DNA of 64,000 nucleotides, taken from NCBI RefSeq assembly GCF_001975985.1, contig NZ_MTQF01000007.1, positions 186,001 to 250,000 of the forward strand, in the 5' to 3' direction. Shown here in pieces: positions 34,205 to 43,038 of this stretch (the stretch's first letter is position 1; the number at the start of each line of letters is the position of its first letter). The DNA comes from [Flexibacter] sp. ATCC 35103 (GTDB lineage: Bacteria > Bacteroidota > Bacteroidia > Flavobacteriales > Flavobacteriaceae). The position numbers and the translations under genes are program-made. The notes under the pieces are model-generated. The model was not told where the DNA came from. It saw nothing but the letters and a program-made list of their open reading frames with translations, and did not search any database.

Positions 34205-34876
34205 ATGAAAAAAAATCAATTAGAAATAGCGTGTTTTAATTACGAATCGGCGATAATTGCACAAGAAAGTGGCGCAGACAGAATCGAATTATGCGAAAAC
34301 ATGCAACTTGGCGGAACAACGCCAAATGCGGTTTTAGCGGTTAGGGTTCGTGATATTCTTTCGATTAAAATGCATGTTATTATAAGACCTCGCGGCGGTG
34401 ATTTTGTATATACTGATGAAGAGTTTGTTGAAATGAAGCAAGATTTAAAACACTTGAAAAAATTGGGTGTTGATGGTTTTGTTTTCGGAATTTTAAATCC
34501 TGATGGAAGTGTCAATAAAAGACATAATCAGGAATTAGTAAATTTAGCCAGTCCGCTTTCTTGTACTTTTCATCGTGCTTTTGATGTTGTAAAAAACATT
34601 GAACAGTCACTGGAAGATGTAATAGATTGTGGTTTTCAAACGATCCTGACTTCTGGAAGAGGAAAAAATGTCGAAGAAGGAATTGATGATTTAGAAATGA
34701 TTCAGGAACTTGCCAAAGACAGAATAGAAATTATGCCTGGTGGAGGTTTACGATCCTCAAACATTAAATTGCTGCAGGAAAAATTAGAACCAACTTTTTA
34801 TCATTCGTCTGCTATTACTGACAATACAGAAACAGCGAATCCCGAAGAAATAAAAGAATTACGAAATTTTCTATAG
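34205..34876 (+). CDS. cutC: CutC family protein
   Basis: About 223 residues from the ATG at 34205 (MKKNQLEIACFN). Longer extensions run into the fabH gene and repeats and are rejected. TIM-barrel motifs AIIAQESGADRIELCENMQLGG, IRPRGGDFVYTDEE, TFHRAFDV and IMPGGGLRSSNI are characteristic of CutC. The family was named for copper homeostasis in E. coli, but a direct copper role is doubtful. It is convergent with the TonB-type receptor; the shared terminator lies at 34893-34926. Confidence 0.92.
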   Translation: MKKNQLEIACFNYESAIIAQESGADRIELCENMQLGGTTPNAVLAVRVRDILSIKMHVIIRPRGGDFVYTDEEFVEMKQDLKHLKKLGVDGFVFGILNPDGSVNKRHNQELVNLASPLSCTFHRAFDVVKNIEQSLEDVIDCGFQTILTSGRGKNVEEGIDDLEMIQELAKDRIEIMPGGGLRSSNIKLLQEKLEPTFYHSSAITDNTETANPEEIKELRNFL

Positions 34877-34892
34877 CCATTCCATAAAATAA

Positions 34893-34926
34893 GAAAAGCC
34901 TGAAGTTGGCAAACTCCAGGCTTTTC
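34893..34926. terminator. Bidirectional terminator between cutC and the receptor gene
   Basis: Stem AAAAGCCTGAAGTT / AACTCCAGGCTTTT (one mismatch). Confidence 0.85.
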
Positions 34927-34965
34927 CTCTACAAGAACTATTAAAATCTACTATTAAAAGTGGGA

Positions 34966-37380
34966 TTAAAACATTCCGCCGCCACCTTTACTAGTGTTAT
35001 CTTCTCTTTGTTTACGCTCTAAATTTTTGATTTTTGCTCCACCAAAATTATACGTTAAACCTAAATAAACAGTTTGACTTTCCCATTTAAATTGTCCTTC
35101 ATGCGCATAAGGATACATAGCATCAAATGAATATTTCATTGTATTAAAGATATCATTAAAACGTAAACTGATGTTCATCTTGTTGTCTAACAATGTATAA
35201 CGCGAACCTATGTCCATTTTGTACATTTCATTGCTATTATTTTGAACTCCGTCAACTCCACCTCTGTAAAAACCAAATAATAAAAAGCTTAAACGTTTGT
35301 TTACTTTAAAGTTTGAGTTCATACGACCATTAAATGCTGCAACTGTAACTTTTCTTTCAAAAGGATTACTTGTTTGTGTTACAGGATCATATTCAAACAC
35401 AACTCCTTGTTGATTAATGCTTGAGAAATCGATAGAAGGCTGGATATCCCACCATTTTGTGATTTTGTAATTGAACGAAACCTCAAAACCATAAGACGTA
35501 TTATGATCGTAGTTTGTATAAGTCAGAATTTGTTTGTTACCAGTTGGATCTGTATCGTCCGGATATAAAATTCTACTAATTTGGTCATTGATGCTTCTGT
35601 AAAAAACACCTGTTGTAAAACTTCCTTTTTCAAGAGTTTTAGTATAATTTACTTCGACAGAATTTGTAAACTGAGGTTTTAATTCAGGATTTCCTAATGA
35701 GGTAACTAACGGAGTAGAAAACTCACGAATAGGTTTTGTCTGCTCTAAACTAGGGCGGTCTACACGACGGCTATAGCTAAATTGCAAAGTGTTTTTTTCG
35801 TTCAGGTTGTATGTAAAATAAGCTGAAGGATATAAGGTAATATAATCATCATTGAATTTTTCAAGACCTTGATTTAAATTAGCGACAACTTTATAACTTT
35901 CAAAACGACCACCAACCTGATAGCTGAATTTTTTAAATTTCTGACCAAATGTTACATAAGCCGAATAAATATCTGTATCATAAGTATAAACAGAAACTGG
36001 AAGTGCTGCAAGCGGATTTCCTGTACTATAATAATTATCAGTTTTAGTAATTCTTGCTTCAGCACCGGCTTCAAGCGTTGTTTTATCGTTTAAAGGATTT
36101 ACATAATCTACATTCAGAGTAGTTAATTTACGCGTTCCTTTGATGTAATCATCATAAATAACATTGTTTTGAGTATTGTCGTTATTTATAGATTGAGTAT
36201 CAAAAGAAGCATAATTAGTTTCTTTATTATCACTATAGTTTCCTTCAAAATCTAAAGTATGACCTTCTTTTTTAAAGATGTGTTTGTAGGCTAAATTGTA
36301 AGTTCCAACGTTATCTGGTCCTGAATATTTAGATTTCTGAAAAATACTTGCAACATCAGAGCCCGCTACATTATTATAGTCAATGGCAGTATCTACAAAA
36401 CCTTTACCATTTGATTTGTTTTGATTCGTATAGAAAGATAAAGTGTTATGATCATTGATTAAATAATCCATTCCAATTTTATACAAATAGGAATCGTTGT
36501 CATTTATAACATCAATTTTCTGCACTACGCTTGGATCAAATCTTTTAATGAAACCATCATTATAATACGTTCCAAAGTTTTGTCCCACATTTCCAAAGAA
36601 ATTTACTTTTCCGGTTTTGTAATTCAAGTTTAAAGACTGGTTGTATTTAGCCGTTTCTCCAAAAGTGATTCCGCCACTGTAACTTCCGTTAAAACCAGTA
36701 TTTGCATTTTTATGTAAAACGATATTGATAATTCCTGACATTCCTTCCGGATTGTATTTTGCACTAGGATTTGTAATCAATTCGATTTTTTTGATCGATG
36801 TTGATGGAATTTGTTTTAATAATTGTGCAGGATCAATATTAGATGGTCTTCCGTCAATTAATACACGAACATTGTCATTTCCGCGAAGTGAAAGTTTTCC
36901 GTCCTGATCTACATTTACAGATGGAATATTGTTCATGATATCTGATGCTGAAGCTCCGGCAGTAGTCAAATCTTTTCCGACTGTGATCACTTTTCGGTCA
37001 ATTTTTTGTTCTATTGTCGAGCGGTCACTTACAATATTTACACCTTTAAGCTGAGTAGCTTCTTCTTCAAGAGAAACATTTACCGTAGCAGTTTTTTTAT
37101 TGTCACTTAAAATAAGAGAGCCTGTATATTTTCTAAATCCAATGTATTGAATTTCGATAGTATAACTTTTTAAAGCCAGATTTTTAATAGAGAAATCTCC
37201 ATTATCATCCGTGTTAACTCCAGTAACTACTTTACCGTTATCTTTTATTGAAACTGTCGCATAAGAAATAGGCGCGTTGTTCGATTTTTCTGTAATCTTT
37301 CCAGAAACGGTTCCCGCGTTCTGGGCTTGTGCTGTTGCAATTACACCTAGTAATGCGAACAGAAAAATTTTTAATTTCAT
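34966..37380 (-). CDS. Outer membrane beta-barrel (TonB-dependent receptor-like) protein
   Basis: An 804-residue protein with a signal peptide (MKLKIFLFALLGVIATAQAQ). A carboxypeptidase-regulatory-like domain (about 24-105, GTVSGKITEKSNNAPISYATVSI) comes first. A plug-like domain (ITVGKDLTTAGASASDIMNNIPSVNVD...LLKQIPSTSIKKIELITNPSAKYNPEG) and a long barrel rich in alternating aromatic strands follow. This is the CarboxypepD_reg_2 / outer-membrane-beta-barrel family 3 architecture. The C-terminus ends in a Gly-rich tail (SKGGGGMF). The substrate is unknown; no SusD-like partner is adjacent. Confidence 0.9.
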   Translation of the reverse strand: MKLKIFLFALLGVIATAQAQNAGTVSGKITEKSNNAPISYATVSIKDNGKVVTGVNTDDNGDFSIKNLALKSYTIEIQYIGFRKYTGSLILSDNKKTATVNVSLEEEATQLKGVNIVSDRSTIEQKIDRKVITVGKDLTTAGASASDIMNNIPSVNVDQDGKLSLRGNDNVRVLIDGRPSNIDPAQLLKQIPSTSIKKIELITNPSAKYNPEGMSGIINIVLHKNANTGFNGSYSGGITFGETAKYNQSLNLNYKTGKVNFFGNVGQNFGTYYNDGFIKRFDPSVVQKIDVINDNDSYLYKIGMDYLINDHNTLSFYTNQNKSNGKGFVDTAIDYNNVAGSDVASIFQKSKYSGPDNVGTYNLAYKHIFKKEGHTLDFEGNYSDNKETNYASFDTQSINNDNTQNNVIYDDYIKGTRKLTTLNVDYVNPLNDKTTLEAGAEARITKTDNYYSTGNPLAALPVSVYTYDTDIYSAYVTFGQKFKKFSYQVGGRFESYKVVANLNQGLEKFNDDYITLYPSAYFTYNLNEKNTLQFSYSRRVDRPSLEQTKPIREFSTPLVTSLGNPELKPQFTNSVEVNYTKTLEKGSFTTGVFYRSINDQISRILYPDDTDPTGNKQILTYTNYDHNTSYGFEVSFNYKITKWWDIQPSIDFSSINQQGVVFEYDPVTQTSNPFERKVTVAAFNGRMNSNFKVNKRLSFLLFGFYRGGVDGVQNNSNEMYKMDIGSRYTLLDNKMNISLRFNDIFNTMKYSFDAMYPYAHEGQFKWESQTVYLGLTYNFGGAKIKNLERKQREDNTSKGGGGMF

Positions 37381-37703
37381 AAGTACTAATTGATTATTTT
37401 GATTTGATTGATGATGATTGTTTTTTTGTTTTTTGTTAATTTTTTCTTCTTGAAAATGAATTCTAATTTTCTATTAAGACTCTTTTGTCGCCGATATGTT
37501 ACAGGAAAAAATAAAAATTTTTTAGTTTTTTTTAAGAAAGCCTGTTTTTTAATAGATTAGCGTTTTAATTTTTTGATAATTTTAACAATCAAATTAAAAT
37601 CCTTTTTGAGAAATTCTAATTGATTTGTTCTATTTTATATGTTTTTCATTTTCTGTAATTGATGAATAAGCAGTATCTTTGCTCACTTTAAAAATAAGTT
37701 TAC
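37381..37703. other. AT-rich divergent gap
   Basis: This 323-bp gap is very AT-rich, with long T and A runs near 37420-37530. The only element I can support is the argS -7 box TATCTTTG at 37674-37681. I see no gene or RNA. Confidence 0.55.
37674..37681 (+). promoter_or_regulatory. -7 box TATCTTTG of argS
   Basis: An exact TAnnTTTG match, 22 bases before the argS ATG. Confidence 0.6.
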
Positions 37704-39482
37704 ATGTCATTATCACAAATTCTTACACCTTCTATACAAAAAGCAATACAAGCATTATTTGATGTTACTGTTGATAAAATCGAATATCAAACTACCAGAA
37801 AAGAGTTTGAAGGCGATATTACAATGGTAATTTTTCCTTTATTAAAAGTGATTAAAAGCAATCCTGTAGAATTAGGAAATAAAATAGGAAATTATTTAGT
37901 CGAAAATCTTCCTGAAGTAGCACGTTTTAATGTAGTTTCAGGCTTTTTGAATATTGTAATTGCAGATAGTTATTATTTGAATTTCTTTAATGAGATAAGA
38001 GACAATCAAAAATTTGGGTATGTAACTCCATCCTCAGATGATAAAGCAATAATGGTCGAATATTCTTCACCAAATACCAATAAACCATTGCACTTAGGTC
38101 ATGTTCGTAACAATTTGTTGGGATATTCTGTAGCCGAAATTATCAAAGCTTCTGGTAAAAAAGTGTACAAAACACAAATTATCAACGACCGTGGAATTCA
38201 TATTTGTAAATCGATGCTGGCTTGGCAGAAATTTGGAAATGGAGAAACTCCTGAAAGTTCACATTTAAAAGGAGATAAATTAGTTGGTAAATATTATGTT
38301 GAGTTTGATAAAGCGTATAAAGCTGAGATTTCTCAATTAATGGAAACCGGTAAAACCGAAGAAGAGGCTAAAAAACAAGCTCCGATTATTGTTGAAGCAC
38401 AGGAAATGCTTAAAAAATGGGAAGCCGGTGATGAAGCAGTAATTTCGCTTTGGAAAAAGATGAACGAATGGGTTTATGAAGGTTTTGCAACAACTTATAC
38501 TAATCTGGGAGTTAATTTTGATAAATATTATTACGAAAGCAATACTTATTTATTAGGAAAAGATGTTGTTCAGATAGGTCTTGATAGTGGCGTTTTCGAG
38601 AAAGATCCTGATGGATCTGTTTGGATCGATTTGACAGATGAAGGTTTAGATCGTAAAATTGTTTTACGTTCTGACGGAACTGCTGTTTATATGACGCAAG
38701 ATATCGGTACAGCAATTCAGCGTGTAAAAGATATGCCGGATGTTGGCGGAATGGTTTATACAGTTGGTAACGAACAAGATTATCACTTTAAAGTTTTGTT
38801 CCTGATCCTGAAAAAATTAGGTTTTGACTGGGCTTCAAGTTTATACCATTTGTCATACGGGATGGTTGATTTGCCATCAGGGAAAATGAAAAGCCGTGAA
38901 GGAACTGTTGTAGATGCAGATGATTTAATGCAGGATATGACGGATACGGCAAAACAAATTTCAGAAGATCTTGGAAAATTAGATAGTTATTCACCTGAAG
39001 AAAAAGCGAAATTATATAAGACAATTGGACTTGGAGCTTTAAAATATTACATTTTAAAAGTAGATCCTAAAAAACGTATTTTGTTTAATCCGGAAGAATC
39101 AGTTGATTTTGCAGGAAATACAGGTCCGTTTATTCAATATACATATGCAAGAATTCAATCGATTATTCGTAAAGCCGATTTTGATTTCTCCGCTAAAACA
39201 AATACAGAAGAATTACACGAGAAAGAAAAAGAATTGGTAAAACAAATTGAGCTTTTTCCTGAGGTGATTCAAAATGCAGCGCAAAATCATAGTCCTGCAC
39301 TTATTGCAAATTATACCTATGATTTAGTAAAAGAATATAACTCATTCTATCAGTCCGTACATATATTAGGAGAAGTAGATTTGACTAAAAAGATATTCAG
39401 AGTTCAGCTTTCACAAAAAGTTGCCGAAGTTATAAAATCTGCTTTTACTTTGTTAGGAATTGAGGTTCCTGAGAGAATGTAA
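37704..39482 (+). CDS. argS: Arginine--tRNA ligase
   Basis: A 592-residue class I aminoacyl-tRNA synthetase. The N-terminal additional domain (about 1-110) binds tRNA. The HIGH motif is SPNTNKPLHLGHVRNN and the KMSKS-equivalent is GKMKSREGTVVDADDL. The C-terminal anticodon-binding domain includes FIQYTYARIQSI. The length is typical. It has its own promoter and is followed by a terminator. Confidence 0.97.
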   Translation: MSLSQILTPSIQKAIQALFDVTVDKIEYQTTRKEFEGDITMVIFPLLKVIKSNPVELGNKIGNYLVENLPEVARFNVVSGFLNIVIADSYYLNFFNEIRDNQKFGYVTPSSDDKAIMVEYSSPNTNKPLHLGHVRNNLLGYSVAEIIKASGKKVYKTQIINDRGIHICKSMLAWQKFGNGETPESSHLKGDKLVGKYYVEFDKAYKAEISQLMETGKTEEEAKKQAPIIVEAQEMLKKWEAGDEAVISLWKKMNEWVYEGFATTYTNLGVNFDKYYYESNTYLLGKDVVQIGLDSGVFEKDPDGSVWIDLTDEGLDRKIVLRSDGTAVYMTQDIGTAIQRVKDMPDVGGMVYTVGNEQDYHFKVLFLILKKLGFDWASSLYHLSYGMVDLPSGKMKSREGTVVDADDLMQDMTDTAKQISEDLGKLDSYSPEEKAKLYKTIGLGALKYYILKVDPKKRILFNPEESVDFAGNTGPFIQYTYARIQSIIRKADFDFSAKTNTEELHEKEKELVKQIELFPEVIQNAAQNHSPALIANYTYDLVKEYNSFYQSVHILGEVDLTKKIFRVQLSQKVAEVIKSAFTLLGIEVPERM

Positions 39483-39504
39483 AAACATAAGTAAAACATC
39501 TAAA

Positions 39505-39540
39505 AAGCTGATAATTGATCATCAATTATCGGCTTTTTGT
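39505..39540 (+). terminator. Terminator of argS
   Basis: Stem AAGCTGATAATTGAT / ATCAATTATCGGCTT with a T-rich 3' side. Confidence 0.85.
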
Positions 39541-39545
39541 TTTAA

Positions 39546-39777
39546 GATGATATCTATTTTTAATAGAGGATTTGAAGGATGGACGTCTGCAAGGAGATTG
39601 AATTTCCCGGCTCTTTTGCCACCATCAAATGCTGATGCTTCTGCAGAAGGCCAGATTCCGTCAAGAATGACATATCCAATTAGGGAACAAACCTTAAATA
39701 CTATAAACTATAATGCTGCTGCGGCATCAATAGGAGGAGATAAGTTAGCAACAAAACTATTTTGGGACAAAAACTAA
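39546..39777 (+). pseudogene. C-terminal remnant of a SusD/RagB-like (SusD-like_2) lipoprotein
   Basis: After the argS terminator the frame encodes about 76 residues, starting near MISIFNRGFEGWTSARRLNF. It runs through PSRMTYPIREQTLNTINYNA to AASIGGDKLATKLFWDKN and a stop. Order and spacing (GFEGW...RR...P...P.R..YP..EQ..N..NY..A....GGD....WD) match the extreme C-terminus of the SusD-like_2 nutrient-binding outer membrane lipoproteins. Those run to roughly 500 residues. There is no signal, no N-terminal domain and no SusC gene. The remaining ORF extends upstream into argS only by chance, so I call it a deletion relic. Confidence 0.7.
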
Positions 39778-39848
39778 CATTGTATCTTGTTAAAGATTTG
39801 GATAAACATAAACCAAAGAAATTGATCTTAATGGTTTTGTTATTAAAA

Positions 39849-39884
39849 AGAAAAGCCGATAGTCCTAAAACTATCGGCTTTTTC
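39849..39884. terminator. Hairpin AAAGCCGATAGT / ACTATCGGCTTT
   Basis: A strong stem with A and T tracts, serving the SusD remnant and the convergent DUF6607 gene. Its core CCGATAGT/ACTATCGG equals that of 30297-30335. Confidence 0.88.
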
Positions 39885-39903
39885 AATAACTAACACAAAT
39901 ATT

Positions 39904-40806
39904 TTATTTTACGAATTTGTTGATGATAGCATCTGTTTCTGCTTTTGAAGCAGTTGGTTTTAAATCAAACAAAAGAGAATAAAGAGCTTTTCTGTCCACT
40001 TTTGCTTCTAAGTTTAAGTCCTGATGCCTGTCAAAAAGAGTTTGCCATTTGTCACGAACATTTTTCCAAAGAGCATTGTTTGCTACCCACCATTTTTGTC
40101 CGGCAATACATTTAATATCCGGAACTTTAGTATAAACATCAAATCCTTTTTCTTGCGCTAACAAAACATCTTTTCCACTATCGTCTCTGATTAGTTTATC
40201 GTTGTCTTGCTCGTGATTCCATCCTGTAGCAGTGATTTCGTGAATGTTTCTTCTTTTTAAAACATTGTAATCATTACGTTTTGTTTGCTCTCTTCTTGGT
40301 AAAGGCGCATCAGCAACGTTCGCCCAGTAATCTTTTCCGTCTACATGCACCCAAGTTGAAGATCCTTCATATCTTGGACTGTCATCTACCTGATATACTT
40401 TTTGAGTCCACTGACCTTTAACGGCTTTTTTATCTAGTTTTTTATATTTCCAGGAAGTCCCTTTATCGAATGAATATAAGTCTGTGTTTTCATAAAGCCA
40501 ATCTTGTCTCCAGTGTTTGATAATCATATCGTCACTTACTATTAATAAGTGTTGCATTACGATTTTGTTTGGAGTGTCTTCTAATAACTCAACCCATTCT
40601 AAAGCAGATTCATGTTTAGTTTCAGAAGGTTTATAAGTAGCTGAATCTTTAGGATATTGAAAAGTTTCAGTAAAATTAAATTTCACTTCATAACAACCAC
40701 ACATTGATTTAATTGATTTAATGTCTTGCTGTTTTTTGTCCTGACTGAAACCAAGACTACAAGTCAAAGCCATAACGGCTGAAAAATAGAGGCTTTTTGA
40801 AATCAT
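39904..40806 (-). CDS. DUF6607 family exported protein
   Basis: A 300-residue protein with a signal peptide (about residues 1-21, ending GFSQ). The mature part is rich in Trp, Lys and Asp, with MCGCYEVKFNFTETFQYP near the start (two Cys) and repeated WRQDWLYEN- and TSWKYKK-like stretches. It matches my memory of DUF6607, which in flavobacteria tends to sit next to a TonB receptor and HmuY. It is divergent from that receptor, so it may assist iron or haem uptake, but its role is unknown. Confidence 0.75.
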   Translation of the reverse strand: MISKSLYFSAVMALTCSLGFSQDKKQQDIKSIKSMCGCYEVKFNFTETFQYPKDSATYKPSETKHESALEWVELLEDTPNKIVMQHLLIVSDDMIIKHWRQDWLYENTDLYSFDKGTSWKYKKLDKKAVKGQWTQKVYQVDDSPRYEGSSTWVHVDGKDYWANVADAPLPRREQTKRNDYNVLKRRNIHEITATGWNHEQDNDKLIRDDSGKDVLLAQEKGFDVYTKVPDIKCIAGQKWWVANNALWKNVRDKWQTLFDRHQDLNLEAKVDRKALYSLLFDLKPTASKAETDAIINKFVK

Positions 40807-40834
40807 AACTTATTTTTTGTTTTTAAATTTTTTG

Positions 40835-40882
40835 CAAATATATAAATTTTATTTAGAACAATTAAAAATAGTTATATATTTG
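40835..40882. promoter_or_regulatory. Divergent promoters flanking a TATTT-N11-AAATA dyad (candidate iron-responsive operator)
   Basis: A minus-strand -7 box TATATTTG (40835-40842) faces DUF6607, and a plus-strand TATATTTG (40875-40882) faces the TonB receptor. Between them (40850-40870) is TATTTAGAACAATTAAAAAT plus one base, an imperfect dyad. It is a plausible site for a Fur-like regulator, but this is inference only. Confidence 0.45.
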
Positions 40883-40909
40883 CGCCATTATTAAGACTGA
40901 ATAAAAATA

Positions 40910-43021
40910 ATGAAAATAAAATTTACCCTTTTTACAGCTATTGTTTTTTGTCAAATTTCGTTTGCACAAGAAAAAGATTCTACGGCTGTAAATAAACTTT
41001 CTGAAGTGGTTGTTACCGGACAGTTTGAACCACAGTCAATTAAAAAATCGGTTTTTAATGTTCGGATTATTTCGAGTAAGGACATACAAAATCTGGCAGC
41101 CAATAATTTAGCAGATGTTTTAAATCAATATTTAAATATAACTGTAAGACCAAGTAGTACTAGTGGTAGATCAACAGTTTCTTTATTTGGTTTAGATGCC
41201 CAGTATTTTAAAATTTTGGTTGATAATGTTCCTTTGGTTAATGAAGCAGGTTTAGGAAATAATACTGATTTATCTCAGATAAACCTTAATGATGTTGATC
41301 ATATCGAAATCGTTGAAGGCTCAATGGGAGTTACATATGGTGGGAATGCCGTTAGTGGTGTCTTAAATATTATTACAAAAAAATCTTCAAAATATAAATG
41401 GGGTATAAATGCTGCGGTTCAGGAAGAAACTATCAGTGATGAATACTCTCTTTTTAAAGAAGGACGACATATTCAATCCTTAAAAGTTTCTCATAATTTT
41501 AATAAAAACTGGTATGTTTCACTAGGTGCAAATCGTAACGACTTTCAAGGATATTTAAATGATAAAAATGGAGTCGATTATGATGAAAATGATGGCTCAC
41601 GAGGTTATCGATGGTTGCCGAAAGACCAGCTAAACGGAACTGCATTAATAGCTTACAGTAAAGATAATTTTCGTTTTTTCTATAAGTTTGAATATTTAGA
41701 TGAAAACGTAGATTATTATAATAGTACGGTACAGTCTGGTTTTAATCCTGTAACAGGATCTTACAGATACGCTGATGATAAAAGATATTTAACGAATAGA
41801 TATTTCCATAATTTAAATTCAACAGGTAAAATATTTTCTCAGCTAAATTACAATGTGTCCGTTTCTCATCAAAAACAACAGCGTGACGTAGAAGATTTCA
41901 GATATCTTTTTGCAAATAAGACAGAGGCAAATAATGTTAAGGTAAAAGACCAATCGATGGAAGTTCTTTATTCTACAGGAACATTAAGTAATTTTTTTAC
42001 AGATAAAACAGTTGACTTACAGATAGGATATGAATTTGTAAACAATCAAGGATTTTCACTTGTTCAGGAAGCCAGTAATATTTTTGTGCCCATACGCAAA
42101 ACCATTGAAAATTATGACTTTTTTGCTTCTTCGGAGATTATGGCAACTCAAAGATTTTCGATTAGACCGGGATTAAGATTTTCAGCTCAATCAAAATTTG
42201 AAAATCAATATGCTTCTTCAATAGGTCTAAGATATTTATTCGACAAAGGAGTAGAAGCTCGTGCATCATATGGAAATGGATTTCGTACACCAACTTTTGA
42301 GGAACTATATTCTAAGCTAATTTTTGATGGACATTTCTTTATTGGTAATGAAAATCTTATCCCTGAAACCAGTACATCTTACGAAACCAGTATTAAAAAA
42401 ACAACAGTATTTTCTTCAGGATTACAAATGTCAAATACTGTGGCGGGTAGTTATTTAGATGTAGATGATAGGATAGATATGGCATTAACGGGATTTAATC
42501 CCGATACAGGCAATCCAGAATATCAATACATTAATATAAGTAAATATAAGGTTTGGAATTTTTCGACAATGAATCAATTTCAAAAAGATAATTTGACTTT
42601 TAATTTTGGAGCTGCAATAATTGGTATTTCACAAAAAATAGAGAACAAAGTATTTACGTCTGATGACAAATTTCTTTATTCATTTAATTTAAATGCAAGT
42701 TTTTCATATTTAATTCCAAAATGGAAAACCACATTTTCAGGATATTATAAATACAATGGAAAAACACAACGTTTTATAGAAGGCTCTTCTTCTTTTATCA
42801 TATCTGATATTGATCCAAGCAACTGGCTTGATATTTCAATTCGAAAAAACTTTTTTAAAGACCAATTTGAAGTTACGATTGGAGCGAGAAATGTTTTTGA
42901 TATAACCAATGTAAATCAAACAAATACAAGTCAAACGGCTGGACATGCTGCGCCGGGAGAAGTGATGCTGGCTTACGGGCGCTCATACTTTTTAAAATTA
43001 GCATATAACCTTAATCTTTAA
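40910..43021 (+). CDS. TonB-dependent outer membrane receptor (probable haem uptake)
   Basis: A 703-residue protein with a signal peptide (residues 1-19, ending SFAQ). The plug domain (about 30-155) carries LSEVVVTGQFEPQSIKKSVFNVRII, IKILVDNVPLV-like PxxVDN and VEGSMGVTYGGNAVSGVLNIITKK. A 22-strand barrel follows and ends in an aromatic residue pattern (YFLKLAYNLNL). The plug LSEVVVTGQ start is a TonB-box-like motif. The next gene (17 bp downstream) is HmuY-like, so haem is the likely ligand, as for HmuR. Confidence 0.9.
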   Translation: MKIKFTLFTAIVFCQISFAQEKDSTAVNKLSEVVVTGQFEPQSIKKSVFNVRIISSKDIQNLAANNLADVLNQYLNITVRPSSTSGRSTVSLFGLDAQYFKILVDNVPLVNEAGLGNNTDLSQINLNDVDHIEIVEGSMGVTYGGNAVSGVLNIITKKSSKYKWGINAAVQEETISDEYSLFKEGRHIQSLKVSHNFNKNWYVSLGANRNDFQGYLNDKNGVDYDENDGSRGYRWLPKDQLNGTALIAYSKDNFRFFYKFEYLDENVDYYNSTVQSGFNPVTGSYRYADDKRYLTNRYFHNLNSTGKIFSQLNYNVSVSHQKQQRDVEDFRYLFANKTEANNVKVKDQSMEVLYSTGTLSNFFTDKTVDLQIGYEFVNNQGFSLVQEASNIFVPIRKTIENYDFFASSEIMATQRFSIRPGLRFSAQSKFENQYASSIGLRYLFDKGVEARASYGNGFRTPTFEELYSKLIFDGHFFIGNENLIPETSTSYETSIKKTTVFSSGLQMSNTVAGSYLDVDDRIDMALTGFNPDTGNPEYQYINISKYKVWNFSTMNQFQKDNLTFNFGAAIIGISQKIENKVFTSDDKFLYSFNLNASFSYLIPKWKTTFSGYYKYNGKTQRFIEGSSSFIISDIDPSNWLDISIRKNFFKDQFEVTIGARNVFDITNVNQTNTSQTAGHAAPGEVMLAYGRSYFLKLAYNLNL

Positions 43022-43038
43022 TATAAATTAATAACTCA

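Noticed and set aside
34025..34876. cutC starting at 34025
   Set aside because: The extension lies inside fabH and its terminator. The true start is ATG 34205.
39460..39777. A 105-aa intact gene overlapping argS
   Set aside because: The N-terminal third reads through argS and its terminator. Only the C-terminal part carries SusD-like sequence, so it is a relic.
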